A stretch of DNA of 12,840 nucleotides. Origin: an uncultured Clostridia bacterium (GTDB taxonomy: Bacteria > Bacillota > Clostridia > Oscillospirales > Ruminococcaceae). Where the stretch lies: positions 1 through 12,840 of the forward strand of contig CAMWVF010000010.1 of the NCBI GenBank assembly GCA_947177545.1, in the 5' to 3' direction. Positions within the stretch are counted from its first letter, which is position 1. The number at the start of each line of letters is the position of its first letter. Shown piece after piece: positions 1 through 6,188 of the stretch. Position numbers and translations under genes: made by a program. The notes below the pieces were generated by a model. The model was given only the letters and a program-made list of their open reading frames with translations, was not told the origin of the DNA and did not search any database.

Positions 1-1085
1 ACGGACAGATCATTAAAACCGCGTTGCATTGTGTTTGTCTCGATAACGTACATTTCCGCTTCATCATCGGACAAACCCTCTTTAATTATCCCCGGAACGG
101 TTTGCAGTCCTGCCAATTTGGCGGCATTACAACGGTTATGCCCTGCAAGTATCTCATACTTGCCCGTGTCGTTGGGAGCAGGACGGACAATTATCGGCGT
201 TAAAACTCCGTTCGCCTTAATACTGTTCACCATATCTTCAAGCCGTTCGCCCTCATACAGCTTGAATTTGTGATTATGGTAAGAAATAAGCAAGTTAATG
301 TCAATCTGTTTTAACTGCTCCTGCTGTGAAATAAATGCGTTAATATCAAATCCCATAGTTTTTTCCTCCTTGAAATCTGCCGCCGCAGAATTAAGTATAG
401 TATCATTTTTACTTGTGTAACCGCTGCACGTATATCCCGATGGTTTAATGCAATTCTCGTCATTATTTATGCAATCGTCACACATAGAATTTTCTTCCGT
501 TTCAATGTCAATCGTTTTATTTCCCGCATTTTCCTTTGCGATCTGAATACGCATTAAAACAGTTTCCCGTTCTTTTTCTTCGGTCATATCCTTGCGCGTA
601 CCGTCACTCCCAAAAAACCTATCTTTGACAAGTCTGCGGGCTTCCGTTCCTTTTTTGTTTTTCTGAAAATTCAAATCGAAAATCGCAAGTCCAAAGCAGC
701 CGTTAAAGGAATAGCACTGCCCAAAATCCGAAGCTCTCCACTCATCGGGAATGCGGTTGCCATATTCCGTTTTCTCTATACCGTCAAGCGAATTGACGTA
801 ATTCATAACCCGTCTTACAAAGGAAAGGTCAAGTGAATACAGCTTGCAGGACGAAAAATCTCCTTTTTCCGTTCCGATACAGCACCTTGTCAGATAGGTA
901 ATTTTCGGCGTTGCCCTGCATTCGCGTTTAACTACCTCTTTAGTTATCCAGTCCTGTTCTGTCACAATAAATGGACAACCGTAACATTCGTGCTGCGGAG
1001 AATAGTCATTCAGAACATATCCTGTTGTTTCGGCTTTTGAGGATTTTTCAAAAGTCTTGCCGCACTTACATATGTACGTCTGCAT
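1..1085 (-). CDS. parB: ParB-type partition protein with cysteine-rich N-terminal extension (3' end beyond window)
   Basis: One uninterrupted frame runs from the ATG at 1085 (AGGAGG six to seven bases upstream) to the left edge. Residues 244 onward are a ParB N-terminal domain: GERLEDMVNSIKANGVLTPI, the AGHNRCNAAKLAG box that corresponds to the nucleotide/parS-loading motif, and an ETNTMQRGF segment. Such proteins bind centromere sites and work with ParA in DNA segregation. Residues 1-243 form an unusual extension with paired cysteines (C6/C8, C34/C37, C56, C68/C69 and a CDDC cluster near its end) suggesting metal binding. The ParB part has its own ATG at 356 with an ideal AGGAGG, so a short ParB may also be made from the same message. 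The gene overlaps its upstream neighbour by 20 bases and is downstream of parA, the usual parA-parB order. The helix-turn-helix and dimer domains lie outside the window. The ParB assignment is firm; the role of the extension is unknown. Confidence 0.88.
   Translation of the reverse strand, partial: MQTYICKCGKTFEKSSKAETTGYVLNDYSPQHECYGCPFIVTEQDWITKEVVKRECRATPKITYLTRCCIGTEKGDFSSCKLYSLDLSFVRRVMNYVNSLDGIEKTEYGNRIPDEWRASDFGQCYSFNGCFGLAIFDLNFQKNKKGTEARRLVKDRFFGSDGTRKDMTEEKERETVLMRIQIAKENAGNKTIDIETEENSMCDDCINNDENCIKPSGYTCSGYTSKNDTILNSAAADFKEEKTMGFDINAFISQQEQLKQIDINLLISYHNHKFKLYEGERLEDMVNSIKANGVLTPIIVRPAPNDTGKYEILAGHNRCNAAKLAGLQTVPGIIKEGLSDDEAEMYVIETNTMQRGFNDLS
365..370 (-). promoter_or_regulatory. 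Internal Shine-Dalgarno site inside the parB frame
   Basis: On the minus strand AGGAGG lies eight bases before an in-frame ATG at 356, exactly where the ParB domain begins. In the coding frame it encodes Lys-Glu-Glu. Position and strength suggest a second translation start giving a ParB without the cysteine-rich extension. This is inferred from sequence only. Confidence 0.6.
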
Positions 1086-1347
1086 TGCCGTCCCTCCTTT
1101 GTTCGGCTTCACTTTGTAACGATGTAAGCAAATATTCAATAGTATCATTATCAAGTTGACTAACAATACAATCAAGAGATTCTGACCAATAACCTGTTGC
1201 ACCGTCGTGATTTGTTGCAGATAAAGTAATTTTACCATAAACATTAAGGTATACATCAACTTGTGCAATTGAGCTATAATCATCTCCACTTAAAAAAGGA
1301 GTTGAGATAATATGCCTGTTATCTTCAAAAACCTTAATCTTCTCCAT
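1066..1347 (-). CDS. Hypothetical protein, 93 residues, between parA and parB
   Basis: I do not recognise this family. The start chosen is the ATG at 1347, preceded by GGAGGTG at good spacing; an upstream in-frame ATG at 1395 would run through the palindrome and lies inside parA. The product is small, soluble and acidic in the middle, with a likely beta-rich centre (AQVDVYLNVYGKITLSA) and a helical end (DTIEYLLTSLQSEAEQRR). No catalytic motif is visible. It overlaps the parB start by 20 bases, so the two are probably translationally coupled and it may assist partition, but that is only positional inference. One TTCCCCANTGGGGAA palindrome lies directly before its ribosome site. Confidence 0.7.
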   Translation of the reverse strand: MEKIKVFEDNRHIISTPFLSGDDYSSIAQVDVYLNVYGKITLSATNHDGATGYWSESLDCIVSQLDNDTIEYLLTSLQSEAEQRRDGNADVHM

Positions 1348-1361
1348 TTTCTGCACCTCCA

Positions 1362-1376
1362 TTCCCCAATGGGGAA
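1362..1376. repeat. Palindrome copy 1 (TTCCCCAATGGGGAA)
   Basis: Perfect 15-bp inverted repeat with seven-base arms around one central base, extendable by one A/T pair on each side. It sits in the 32-base gap between the parA stop and the next gene, ending at the GGAGG ribosome site of that gene. It is one of five copies in the window, all 5' of ribosome sites on the minus strand. It can be read as a DNA operator or as a six-pair RNA hairpin with a three-base loop. Confidence 0.85.
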
Positions 1377-1379
1377 TTT

Positions 1380-2150
1380 TTATCCCCCATACCACATAAG
1401 AACTTCTGTTGCAAGAGCCTTGTATTCCTCGCCAAGTTTAGAATTACCCAAACACAAGCTTGTTTGTTTTTGTGCCGAATATGCAGCTTCAACAGAATGG
1501 CTTATATGTGTTTTCATTAGAAGTTCACTATACTGCTCCGAAAGCGTGTTCATAATTTCTCGTGTCATGACGGTATTAGTAAGCATTGTCGGAAGTATGC
1601 CAATAATTTCGAGTTTAGGATTTACTGTACCTTTTATCTGTTTAATAACATCTGTAATACCCTCTAATACGTCCAATGCAAATTTTTGCGTTTGGACTGG
1701 GATTATTACACCGTCAGCTACTGTAAATGCGTTCATTGCCAATATGCCAAGGGATGCAAGACAATCAATAATTATGTAGTCATACTCTGCAAATCGGTCA
1801 GCGGAAAGAACACGTTTCAGAACGCTTTCTCTCGCAAGAGCCTGTGACAGATAAAAGTCTGCCGAGGAAAGGTTAATATCCGAGGGGACGTAATCAACGT
1901 TATTCTTTTCGTTGTGCAATATCCCGTCGGGAACTTCGCCGCCGCGAACGGCTGTTATCATCATGTCGTTGATGTTGGGACTGCCGTTGTCCTCATATCC
2001 GAGATACGCCGACATATTAGCCTGTGTGTCAAGGTCGATAAGGCAAACCTTTTTGCCGATAAGAGCAAGAGCCGCTCCGAGATTGACCGTTGTGGTTGTT
2101 TTTCCTACGCCGCCCTTTTGGTTGGCTACTGCAATTATTTTTTTACTCAT
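1380..2150 (-). CDS. parA: ParA-family partition ATPase (Soj/MinD type)
   Basis: ATPase that drives segregation of the element together with ParB, acting on the nucleoid. The 256-residue product has the deviant Walker A motif KGGVGKT at residues 12-18, the A' motif LIDLDTQAN near 37-45 and the Walker B segment YIIID ending at D129. The usual DCPPSLG after Walker B reads DCLASLG, a modest departure. It lacks the long N-terminal DNA-binding extension of type Ia ParA proteins, so it is the short type, and its own promoter control is probably left to another protein. AGGAGG lies eight to nine bases before the ATG. It is the fifth gene of the leftward operon that starts near 3597, and the ParB gene follows after one small gene. 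Confidence 0.95.
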   Translation of the reverse strand: MSKKIIAVANQKGGVGKTTTTVNLGAALALIGKKVCLIDLDTQANMSAYLGYEDNGSPNINDMMITAVRGGEVPDGILHNEKNNVDYVPSDINLSSADFYLSQALARESVLKRVLSADRFAEYDYIIIDCLASLGILAMNAFTVADGVIIPVQTQKFALDVLEGITDVIKQIKGTVNPKLEIIGILPTMLTNTVMTREIMNTLSEQYSELLMKTHISHSVEAAYSAQKQTSLCLGNSKLGEEYKALATEVLMWYGG

Positions 2151-2178
2151 TTTAGTGTCCTCCTAAAGTTTTTCATTT

Positions 2179-2550
2179 TCAACTATGTTCGGGATAGCGA
2201 AGTTTTATTGCCTCCCAATAGTAAGGCGCATATTCGCTACAGAAAATATTTGCGACAGTACAAAGGCTTACTTCATCATCAGGACACCAAGCGGTATGTC
2301 CGGTGAAAAGATTAAAGGCAAGATAAGTAGTCTTTTGAGATGTGCTTGTTTGCCAACCCTGCTCTAAGGCTGAAAGGTCTATGCAGCAATCTTCAAAGTT
2401 ATATAACTGTTCAATATGCTTGCAGCATACCGTATCAAGAGTGAGCAAATAAGCAAGAGCCTGCCTGTAAACGTCCTTACTATCTGCCGCCCCCATTCTT
2501 TTAAGCAGAGAATAATACTCATTTTCGTGTTCCTTGTTTCTAAAATTCAT
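2179..2550 (-). CDS. DUF6075-family protein
   Basis: The 123-residue product has the pattern I associate with DUF6075: an N-terminal NKEHENEYYSLL segment, a helical middle (YRQALAYLLTLD), then GWQTSTSQKTTYLAFNLFTG and a C-terminal YAPYYWEAIKLRYPEHS. This family is common on mobile elements of Clostridia and has no established function. The assignment is from memory of the family pattern, not a search. Its ribosome site GAGGAGG lies within the poly-Glu codons that end the upstream gene, and only three bases separate the two genes, so they are probably translationally coupled within the partition operon. Confidence 0.72.
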   Translation of the reverse strand: MNFRNKEHENEYYSLLKRMGAADSKDVYRQALAYLLTLDTVCCKHIEQLYNFEDCCIDLSALEQGWQTSTSQKTTYLAFNLFTGHTAWCPDDEVSLCTVANIFCSEYAPYYWEAIKLRYPEHS

Positions 2551-2553
2551 TTT

Positions 2554-2883
2554 TTATTCCTCCTCGTTTTCTTCATCAGTTTCGGGCAAATTCGCTACCC
2601 ATATTCTGTACGCCGCATCCTCCGCTTCAAGGATAGTCATATTCAGCATACGCATAGCCTCGGCAGGGTCTTTCTTTTCGGCTTTCAGATATTCGTCCGA
2701 GTTGGTGTACCGCGCGATATAATTCTCGACATACTGTTCCGCAGATTTCTGAACAGATTCAAGATGTTCTTTAAGACTGCCGCTTTCAACCATTGCCTCG
2801 TACATATCGGGAGCGTGGTTTTCAAGTATCTCCCTGCGCTGTTCTGCGTATTTGCCCTGTACCTTGATTTCATTGTTTGCCAT
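2554..2883 (-). CDS. TnpV-like small transposon-associated protein
   Basis: A 109-residue, highly charged, helical protein. The run GKYAEQRREILENHAPDMYE, followed by SGSLKEHLESVQKSAEQ and TNSDEYLKAEKKDP, follows the pattern of TnpV proteins found in clostridial transposons and conjugative elements, whose function is not known. The match is by eye and partial. The start is the ATG at 2883, eight bases after GGAGG; another ATG five bases upstream is out of frame. The C-terminus is a Glu-rich tail (DEENEEE) whose codons double as the ribosome site of the next gene. No transposase is visible nearby, so it probably belongs to the element rather than marking a separate insertion. Confidence 0.6.
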   Translation of the reverse strand: MANNEIKVQGKYAEQRREILENHAPDMYEAMVESGSLKEHLESVQKSAEQYVENYIARYTNSDEYLKAEKKDPAEAMRMLNMTILEAEDAAYRIWVANLPETDEENEEE

Positions 2884-2934
2884 AGCATTTTCCTCCAGTT
2901 TTTAAAAATTTGTATTTCTGTGTTTATTGTTTAT

Positions 2935-3153
2935 CTACAGTTTATGAGCATCCATAAAACTGATAACTTCTTTTGTCTTATTGCAAATGTCAATTAATTT
3001 TTCACAATCTTCTGTTAAATGTATTATGTCATCCATTTCATGGTAAAGTCTGAAACATTCCATACTATCATTGGCACGTTTCATGTATTTTTCAAGTTGT
3101 TCTTGCCATTCCATTATTGTAATTTCTCTTTTTGTTCCTTTAAGTATTTGCAT
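2935..3153 (-). CDS. Hypothetical helical protein, 72 residues
   Basis: I do not recognise this protein. It is almost entirely predicted helix by composition (EWQEQLEKYMKRANDSMECF and LTEDCEKLIDICNKTKEV), with three cysteines and no signal peptide or membrane segment. The ATG at 3153 is preceded by GGAG at nine bases. It lies second in the leftward operon, after the membrane protein gene, and the palindrome TTCCCCAGTGGGGAA plus a GAAAGG stretch lies in its leader. It may be a small accessory or regulatory protein, but there is no motif to support this. Confidence 0.62.
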   Translation of the reverse strand: MQILKGTKREITIMEWQEQLEKYMKRANDSMECFRLYHEMDDIIHLTEDCEKLIDICNKTKEVISFMDAHKL

Positions 3154-3184
3154 TTTTTATTTCTCCTTAATCAACCTTTCATAA

Positions 3185-3199
3185 TTCCCCAGTGGGGAA
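3185..3199. repeat. Palindrome copy 2 (TTCCCCAGTGGGGAA)
   Basis: Perfect 15-bp inverted repeat, five bases from the stop of the membrane protein gene and within the leader of the 72-residue protein gene. In the sense direction it is followed by TTATGAAAGGTTGAT, closely like the sequence after copy 3 (TTACGAAAGGCTGAT), so the repeated unit is longer than the palindrome. Confidence 0.85.
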
Positions 3200-3203
3200 A
3201 ATT

Positions 3204-3524
3204 TTACACAAGCTCGATGTCAGCGGACACATCAAGCAATTTTTCTTTCAACATAATTATTCCGCTTGAAATAAACGTTGCCGCAACGGGAAGAAGTATC
3301 GCCGCAGCTCCAAGCAGCGCAGCAGTCAGAGCCGCACTGCCCTCCGCCATAATCCACATAATAATCGCCGCCAAAATTGCCGCGCCTCCCGCATAGAAGC
3401 CAAGTCTTTGCAGAATTGCCGAAGCAAACAAGGCTATAACGCCTATAACCCCCACTACCGCCGCTGTCAGATACAGAACCGCCTTTGCCAAAAGCTTTAC
3501 GGGAATAAGTAAAATCGTTGTCAT
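3204..3524 (-). CDS. Small integral membrane protein, CD1845-like
   Basis: About 106 residues, very hydrophobic, with three likely membrane segments (about residues 12-34, 40-57 and 60-85) separated by short loops, and a charged C-terminus (LKEKLLDVSADIELV). The N-terminal ILLIPVKLLAKAVLYL resembles CD1845-family proteins of clostridial conjugative elements, whose role is not established; this is a weak family call. I chose the ATG at 3524, nine bases after AAAGG. ATGs at 3530 (too close to that site) and 3572 (inside palindrome copy 3) are less likely. It is the first gene of the leftward partition operon and is bracketed by palindrome copies 2 and 3. Confidence 0.75.
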   Translation of the reverse strand: MTTILLIPVKLLAKAVLYLTAAVVGVIGVIALFASAILQRLGFYAGGAAILAAIIMWIMAEGSAALTAALLGAAAILLPVAATFISSGIIMLKEKLLDVSADIELV

Positions 3525-3565
3525 TTTCATCAGCCTTTCGTAATTTTCCGCTTTCGGGAAATTTG

Positions 3566-3579
3566 TCCCCACTGGGGAA
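3566..3579. repeat. Palindrome copy 3 (TCCCCACTGGGGAA)
   Basis: A 13-bp perfect palindrome core (TCCCCACTGGGGA) with GT replacing TT on the left flank. It lies about 12 bases into the predicted leftward transcript, so it would form a hairpin near the 5' end of that mRNA. A second small hairpin (TTTCC/GGAAA arms) lies between it and the ribosome site. Confidence 0.8.
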
Positions 3580-3596
3580 TTTCTTACTGTAATTAT

Positions 3597-3625
3597 ATTA
3601 TACTACTGTTGACAGTAAAATGCAA
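3597..3625 (-). promoter_or_regulatory. Leftward promoter of the partition operon
   Basis: On the minus strand a -35 box TTGCAT (3625-3620) is followed after 17 bases by a consensus -10 TATAAT (3602-3597). Palindrome TACTGTTGACAGTA at 3604-3617 lies wholly in the spacer, where a bound protein would block RNA polymerase. The next gene is the membrane protein gene at 3524. Assignment is by consensus only. Confidence 0.75.
3604..3617. promoter_or_regulatory. Operator copy A (TACTGTTGACAGTA)
   Basis: Inverted repeat with six-base arms TACTGT/ACAGTA around TG. An identical copy lies 66 bases away at 3670. This copy fills the spacer of the leftward promoter. A further half site, TTACTGT, lies at 3584-3590 just downstream of the -10 box. 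Likely bound by the ribbon-helix-helix protein of the adjacent gene. Confidence 0.65.
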
Positions 3626-3669
3626 TATCCAAAATACACAAACTTTTACAAAAAACTTTGTCTATTTTT

Positions 3670-3683
3670 TACTGTTGACAGTA
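3670..3683. promoter_or_regulatory. Operator copy B (TACTGTTGACAGTA)
   Basis: Same 14-bp sequence as copy A, here with arms extended to seven bases (TTACTGT/ACAGTAA). It contains the TTGACA that serves as -35 region of the rightward promoter, so binding would shut off the small rightward gene. Confidence 0.65.
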
Positions 3684-3701
3684 AGCGAAATATGGTATAA
3701 T
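3675..3701 (+). promoter_or_regulatory. Rightward extended -10 promoter
   Basis: TTGACA at 3675-3680, 15 bases of spacer, then TATAAT at 3696-3701 preceded by TGG, an extended -10 element that compensates for the short spacer. Transcription would start near 3708, giving a leader of about 25 bases before GAGGTG and the ATG at 3734. Confidence 0.72.
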
Positions 3702-3733
3702 ATTATCAAGTAAAGAAAGCGAGGTGACAAATA

Positions 3734-3964
3734 ATGTCAAAAAAGCCTTTAAGTGAAAAAGCCAAGCAAAGCATACGAGCGTGGGACAGGGAGAATATGC
3801 GTACTCTTTCATGTCGTGTCCGTACCGATGAAGCAGAGGTTTTTAAGCAATACTGCACCGAACATGGCACGACCGCGGGGGAACTGCTGAAAAAATATGT
3901 CGGCAAATGTATTTACGAATACGGTGAGGAGCTGCGCAAAGCCGAGCAGGAGGTGGGAAAGTAA
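3734..3964 (+). CDS. Small ribbon-helix-helix DNA-binding protein, likely autorepressor
   Basis: The only rightward gene. The 76-residue product has a short basic N-terminus and then, at about residues 22-58, the strand-helix-helix pattern of Arc/CopG-type ribbon-helix-helix proteins: a short strand (RTLSCRVRT), a first helix (EAEVFKQYCTEHG) and a second helix beginning after TTAGELLKKYV. Such proteins bind paired inverted sites as dimers. Two identical 14-bp palindromes lie in its own promoter and in the divergent promoter of the partition operon, so it probably represses both. GAGGTG lies seven bases before the ATG. It converges with the next gene; their stop codons share a palindrome four bases apart. 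A role in antitoxin pairing is possible but no toxin gene is adjacent. Confidence 0.8.
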   Translation: MSKKPLSEKAKQSIRAWDRENMRTLSCRVRTDEAEVFKQYCTEHGTTAGELLKKYVGKCIYEYGEELRKAEQEVGK

Positions 3965-3972
3965 GCGCTTAC
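3961..3972. repeat. Palindrome spanning two convergent stop codons
   Basis: GTAAGCGCTTAC is a perfect 12-bp palindrome that includes the TAA stop of the rightward gene and the TAA stop of the leftward gene on the other strand. There is no following T tract, so it is not a clear intrinsic terminator. Confidence 0.45.
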
Positions 3973-4400
3973 GGAATACTGCCAACTCCTTTTTCAGCTT
4001 GGTATTTTCTGATTTTAGCTCGCAGTTGTTTTCCATGAGCATATTCGTAATTGTGCAGTTCATGCAGAAGCTTTTCATGCATATTCTTTTTAAAAGTTTC
4101 AAAACGTTCGTCTCCTTTATAATTACTTAATTGGAGAGTATCACTGAGTAAAGTAATGAGCTGAGCTTTCTTTTTGGTATCGGTATCATAAAGCATAATA
4201 ATATCATCGCACAAAACTTGTACATCGGATAAGAATTTACAGCAAGAACCGCTCCTGCTTGCTCTGAAAGCGCATATGTAAATTGTTGCTGAAGATTGTC
4301 TTATTTCTTGAGGTACATCGCGCAGCCAAATCTGATCTTTCAGTATCAACTTTCCTATCCATGATACCACATCTCGGTACAGTTCATCAATGTTTTTCAA
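3969..4400 (-). CDS. Hypothetical helical protein with TTG start
   Basis: I do not recognise this 143-residue protein. It looks mostly helical, with a central segment EIRQSSATIYICAFRASRSG followed by CKFLSDVQVLCDDIIML that faintly recalls four-helix-bundle proteins of the 23S intervening-sequence/Avd type; this is too weak to name it. The start chosen is TTG at 4400, because GGAGG (4413-4409) is exactly eight bases upstream; an upstream TTG at 4427 has no ribosome site. It follows the metallophosphoesterase gene by 23 bases and likely shares its transcript. It converges with the ribbon-helix-helix gene. Confidence 0.66.
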   Translation of the reverse strand: MKNIDELYRDVVSWIGKLILKDQIWLRDVPQEIRQSSATIYICAFRASRSGSCCKFLSDVQVLCDDIIMLYDTDTKKKAQLITLLSDTLQLSNYKGDERFETFKKNMHEKLLHELHNYEYAHGKQLRAKIRKYQAEKGVGSIP

Positions 4401-4423
4401 AATAAATTCCTCCAGTTTAACGT

Positions 4424-5017
4424 TCAAAATACTTGAACAACATTATCAAAATCAGCCGTATCAATTAACGCACAGCCGCAAACGCATATTATTTTACAGC
4501 AGCCGTCGGTTGAAACAATCGACTTGTTTATGTGGTAATGCCCGCAAATATTTACGCTTATGCCGTTTTCTGTGACATACTTGCTTATGCCTTTAAGACC
4601 ACAGTGCGCCTTGTCGTTTACAGAGCCAAGTTCACCGTACATTGTGTCGTGAGAAAAAAGTACGTCGCATTTTGTAAGCATATCGACAAATTCAACGCTT
4701 TCTGCCTGCGTCATCATAGCAAAACCGCCGCTTTTATATCTATGACTTCCTCCAAAGCCTGCGAAAAGAAGCTCGTTATGCCGTATAACCTTGCCGTGAA
4801 TATCAGAAATTCCCGATATTTTTGGGGTTTCCCATGTATCGTGATTTCCCGAAATTCCGTAAAACGGCTTGCCTATGCATTTCTGTATTTTGGTAATTGC
4901 TTTTGGCGGATTATCTCCCAAAGAAACACAAAAGGCATAATTATCGGACGGCGGAATACGGCGCATTTCATCATCGGTGGGAACACCGTGCAAATCCGAA
5001 AAAACCAATATTTTCAT
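4424..5017 (-). CDS. Calcineurin-like metallophosphoesterase (YfcE/MJ0936 type)
   Basis: Predicted two-metal phosphodiesterase or phosphatase, cytoplasmic. The 197-residue product shows every block of the superfamily: SDLHG at residues 7-11, GD at 34-35, GNHD at 57-60, a metal-binding His in FSHD (H123) and GHYH at 159-162. The length fits the YfcE-like group. The start is the ATG at 5017, nine bases after AGGAGG; an upstream ATG at 5056 lies inside repA and has no such site. The gene begins 13 bases after the repA stop, so it is probably co-transcribed with the replication initiator. The substrate cannot be told from sequence; nucleotide second messengers or DNA/RNA ends are possible. Confidence 0.92.
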   Translation of the reverse strand: MKILVFSDLHGVPTDDEMRRIPPSDNYAFCVSLGDNPPKAITKIQKCIGKPFYGISGNHDTWETPKISGISDIHGKVIRHNELLFAGFGGSHRYKSGGFAMMTQAESVEFVDMLTKCDVLFSHDTMYGELGSVNDKAHCGLKGISKYVTENGISVNICGHYHINKSIVSTDGCCKIICVCGCALIDTADFDNVVQVF

Positions 5018-5030
5018 AGCAAAGCTCCTC

Positions 5031-6188
5031 CTAAAGCGCATAGCAAAAATCCTCAAGCTTATAGTCCGAAAACCAGTTGAACAGGGTGGACTTCAGATAG
5101 CTTCGGGGATTTTTTATTTTTGTTTCAGTAACTATCGCCTCCCATTTTTCTTCAAAGCTCCAAATGCATTCAGTGAGCGAGGACGTTCGTATCAAGCCGT
5201 TAAGCCTGTCTATAACGCCCTTACCGAGGACATAGCCGTCTTGTATTTTTGTTTTCTCGGCACAAGCCATTTCCGCAAGTACACCGATCACAATGTCGGC
5301 AAAATCCATATGCCGCTTGTCCGTGTCGGTCAGATAATAGCTGTACCCAAAAAGGAAACGCAAAGCGGTACCCATAGCGACCTCGTCATTGCCAAGCTCA
5401 TACGGGATAATACAGCCGTCTGTTCTGCGGCTTTCCTCGTCAAATGCTGAAAAATCTTCCTCGGACTTTGGCGGATCGGCAGCAAAGCGGTACGAACAGC
5501 GTTCGGGAACATAACCGAGCGCACCGAGTATCTCGCCGAAGGTTTTATTTTCAGCGGAGCAGTTCTCTCCCTCAATCGGTCTGTCACGCGCCTGCGCGGG
5601 ATTGAGGGATTGATTGAATTCAGTCTCGATAAAGTCAGTCTTGATATTATCAGTCTTTATTGTGTCGGTTTTTCCGATGTCATGACTTCGGTTTTTCGGA
5701 AGTCTTGACTTCTGATTTTCCGATGTCATGACTTCGGTTTTTCCGATGTCTTGACTTCGGTTTTCCCGATGTCTTGACTTCTGATTTTCCGATGTCTTAA
5801 CTTCTTCGTTTTCTCCATCGGACGTTTCCTCGGATTCGTGTACAAAATTTTTCACATAAATAAGCGCAGGACGTCCCATTCCACGTTTTTTGCGCGAAAT
5901 AAGCCCTATTTCTTCAAGTTCATTGAAAATTTTTACACATTTATCGTTGCCGCAGTTCATACACTGTCTGGCTTCGTCCTGCGTAAAAATTATGTACACA
6001 CGGTTTTCCTCGTCAAGCCAACGGTTTTTGACCGATAAGCTCATTCTGTCAAGCATGAGACTGTACAATATCTTTGCGTCGCAGGACATTGAAATAAACG
6101 TCTTGTGGGTAAACAAAAATTTAGGCACACGCAAAAATGAAAATTGCTCCGCCTCATTGCCGTAATAATAATCAAACATAGTATTCAT
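5031..6188 (-). CDS. repA: RepA_N-family replication initiator
   Basis: Plasmid-type initiator that binds iterons and starts replication of the element. The 385-residue product begins with the conserved RepA_N winged-helix region (about residues 1-115): FSFLRVPKFLFTHKTF, CDAKILYSLMLDRMSLS, NRWLDEENRVYIIFTQDE and an EIGLISRKKRGMGRPALIYV wing. Residues 129-175 are a repetitive linker, encoded by six iterons, with a 23-residue period (SENQKSR...NRSQDIGKTE). The C-terminal domain (about 255-385) ends with an IKNPRSYLKSTLFNWF helix typical of RepA_N proteins of Firmicutes. The ATG at 6188 has only a weak AAGAAGTG site, which lies in the tail of the dam remnant; an ATG at 6179 is an alternative. 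In RepA_N plasmids the origin lies inside the rep gene, which fits here. Confidence 0.92.
   Translation of the reverse strand: MNTMFDYYYGNEAEQFSFLRVPKFLFTHKTFISMSCDAKILYSLMLDRMSLSVKNRWLDEENRVYIIFTQDEARQCMNCGNDKCVKIFNELEEIGLISRKKRGMGRPALIYVKNFVHESEETSDGENEEVKTSENQKSRHRENRSQDIGKTEVMTSENQKSRLPKNRSHDIGKTDTIKTDNIKTDFIETEFNQSLNPAQARDRPIEGENCSAENKTFGEILGALGYVPERCSYRFAADPPKSEEDFSAFDEESRRTDGCIIPYELGNDEVAMGTALRFLFGYSYYLTDTDKRHMDFADIVIGVLAEMACAEKTKIQDGYVLGKGVIDRLNGLIRTSSLTECIWSFEEKWEAIVTETKIKNPRSYLKSTLFNWFSDYKLEDFCYAL
5666..5803. repeat. Six tandem 23-bp iterons inside repA (candidate oriV)
   Basis: Six head-to-tail copies of a 23-bp unit at 5666, 5689, 5712, 5735, 5758 and 5781. Each unit begins CGGT or CTGA, continues TTTTCCGATGTC (slightly varied in copies 2 and 5) and ends ATGACTT or TTGACTT (TTAACTT in the last). 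A degenerate part-copy follows. They lie in the linker-coding part of repA, where RepA_N origins are known to be. The unit is not a multiple of three, so the repeats are read in all three frames, giving a protein repeat of 23 residues per three units. Confidence 0.9.

Noticed and set aside
31-273. Plus-strand open frame opposite parB
   Set aside because: It is the mirror of the ParB coding region, has no ribosome site, and the composition fits antisense of the strongly conserved ParB domain.
1912-2306. Plus-strand open frames opposite parA and the DUF6075 gene
   Set aside because: They overlap well supported minus-strand genes with recognised motifs and have no ribosome sites.
2416-2997. Long plus-strand frame of about 190 codons rich in Phe and Ile
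   Set aside because: It is antisense to three minus-strand genes that each have a ribosome site; its hydrophobic look comes from reading the complement of Lys/Glu-rich codons.
3525-3572. Upstream ATG at 3572 for the membrane protein gene
   Set aside because: It would place the palindrome inside the coding region, has no ribosome site, and adds a charged leader unlike a membrane segment; the ATG at 3524 has an AAAGG site at nine bases.
3642-3672. Possible terminator before the rightward promoter (ACAAA...TTTGT with a T tract)
   Set aside because: The stem is AT-only and weak, and no gene enters this region from the left to need it.
3969-4400. Avd or four-helix-bundle accessory protein of a diversity-generating retroelement
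   Set aside because: Similarity is faint and there is no reverse transcriptase or template/variable repeat pair in the window.
4532-5450. Plus-strand frames opposite the metallophosphoesterase and repA genes
   Set aside because: Both are covered by minus-strand genes with full motif sets.
5666-5803. CRISPR-like array
   Set aside because: The 23-bp units are directly adjacent with no spacers and lie inside repA, which fits iterons.
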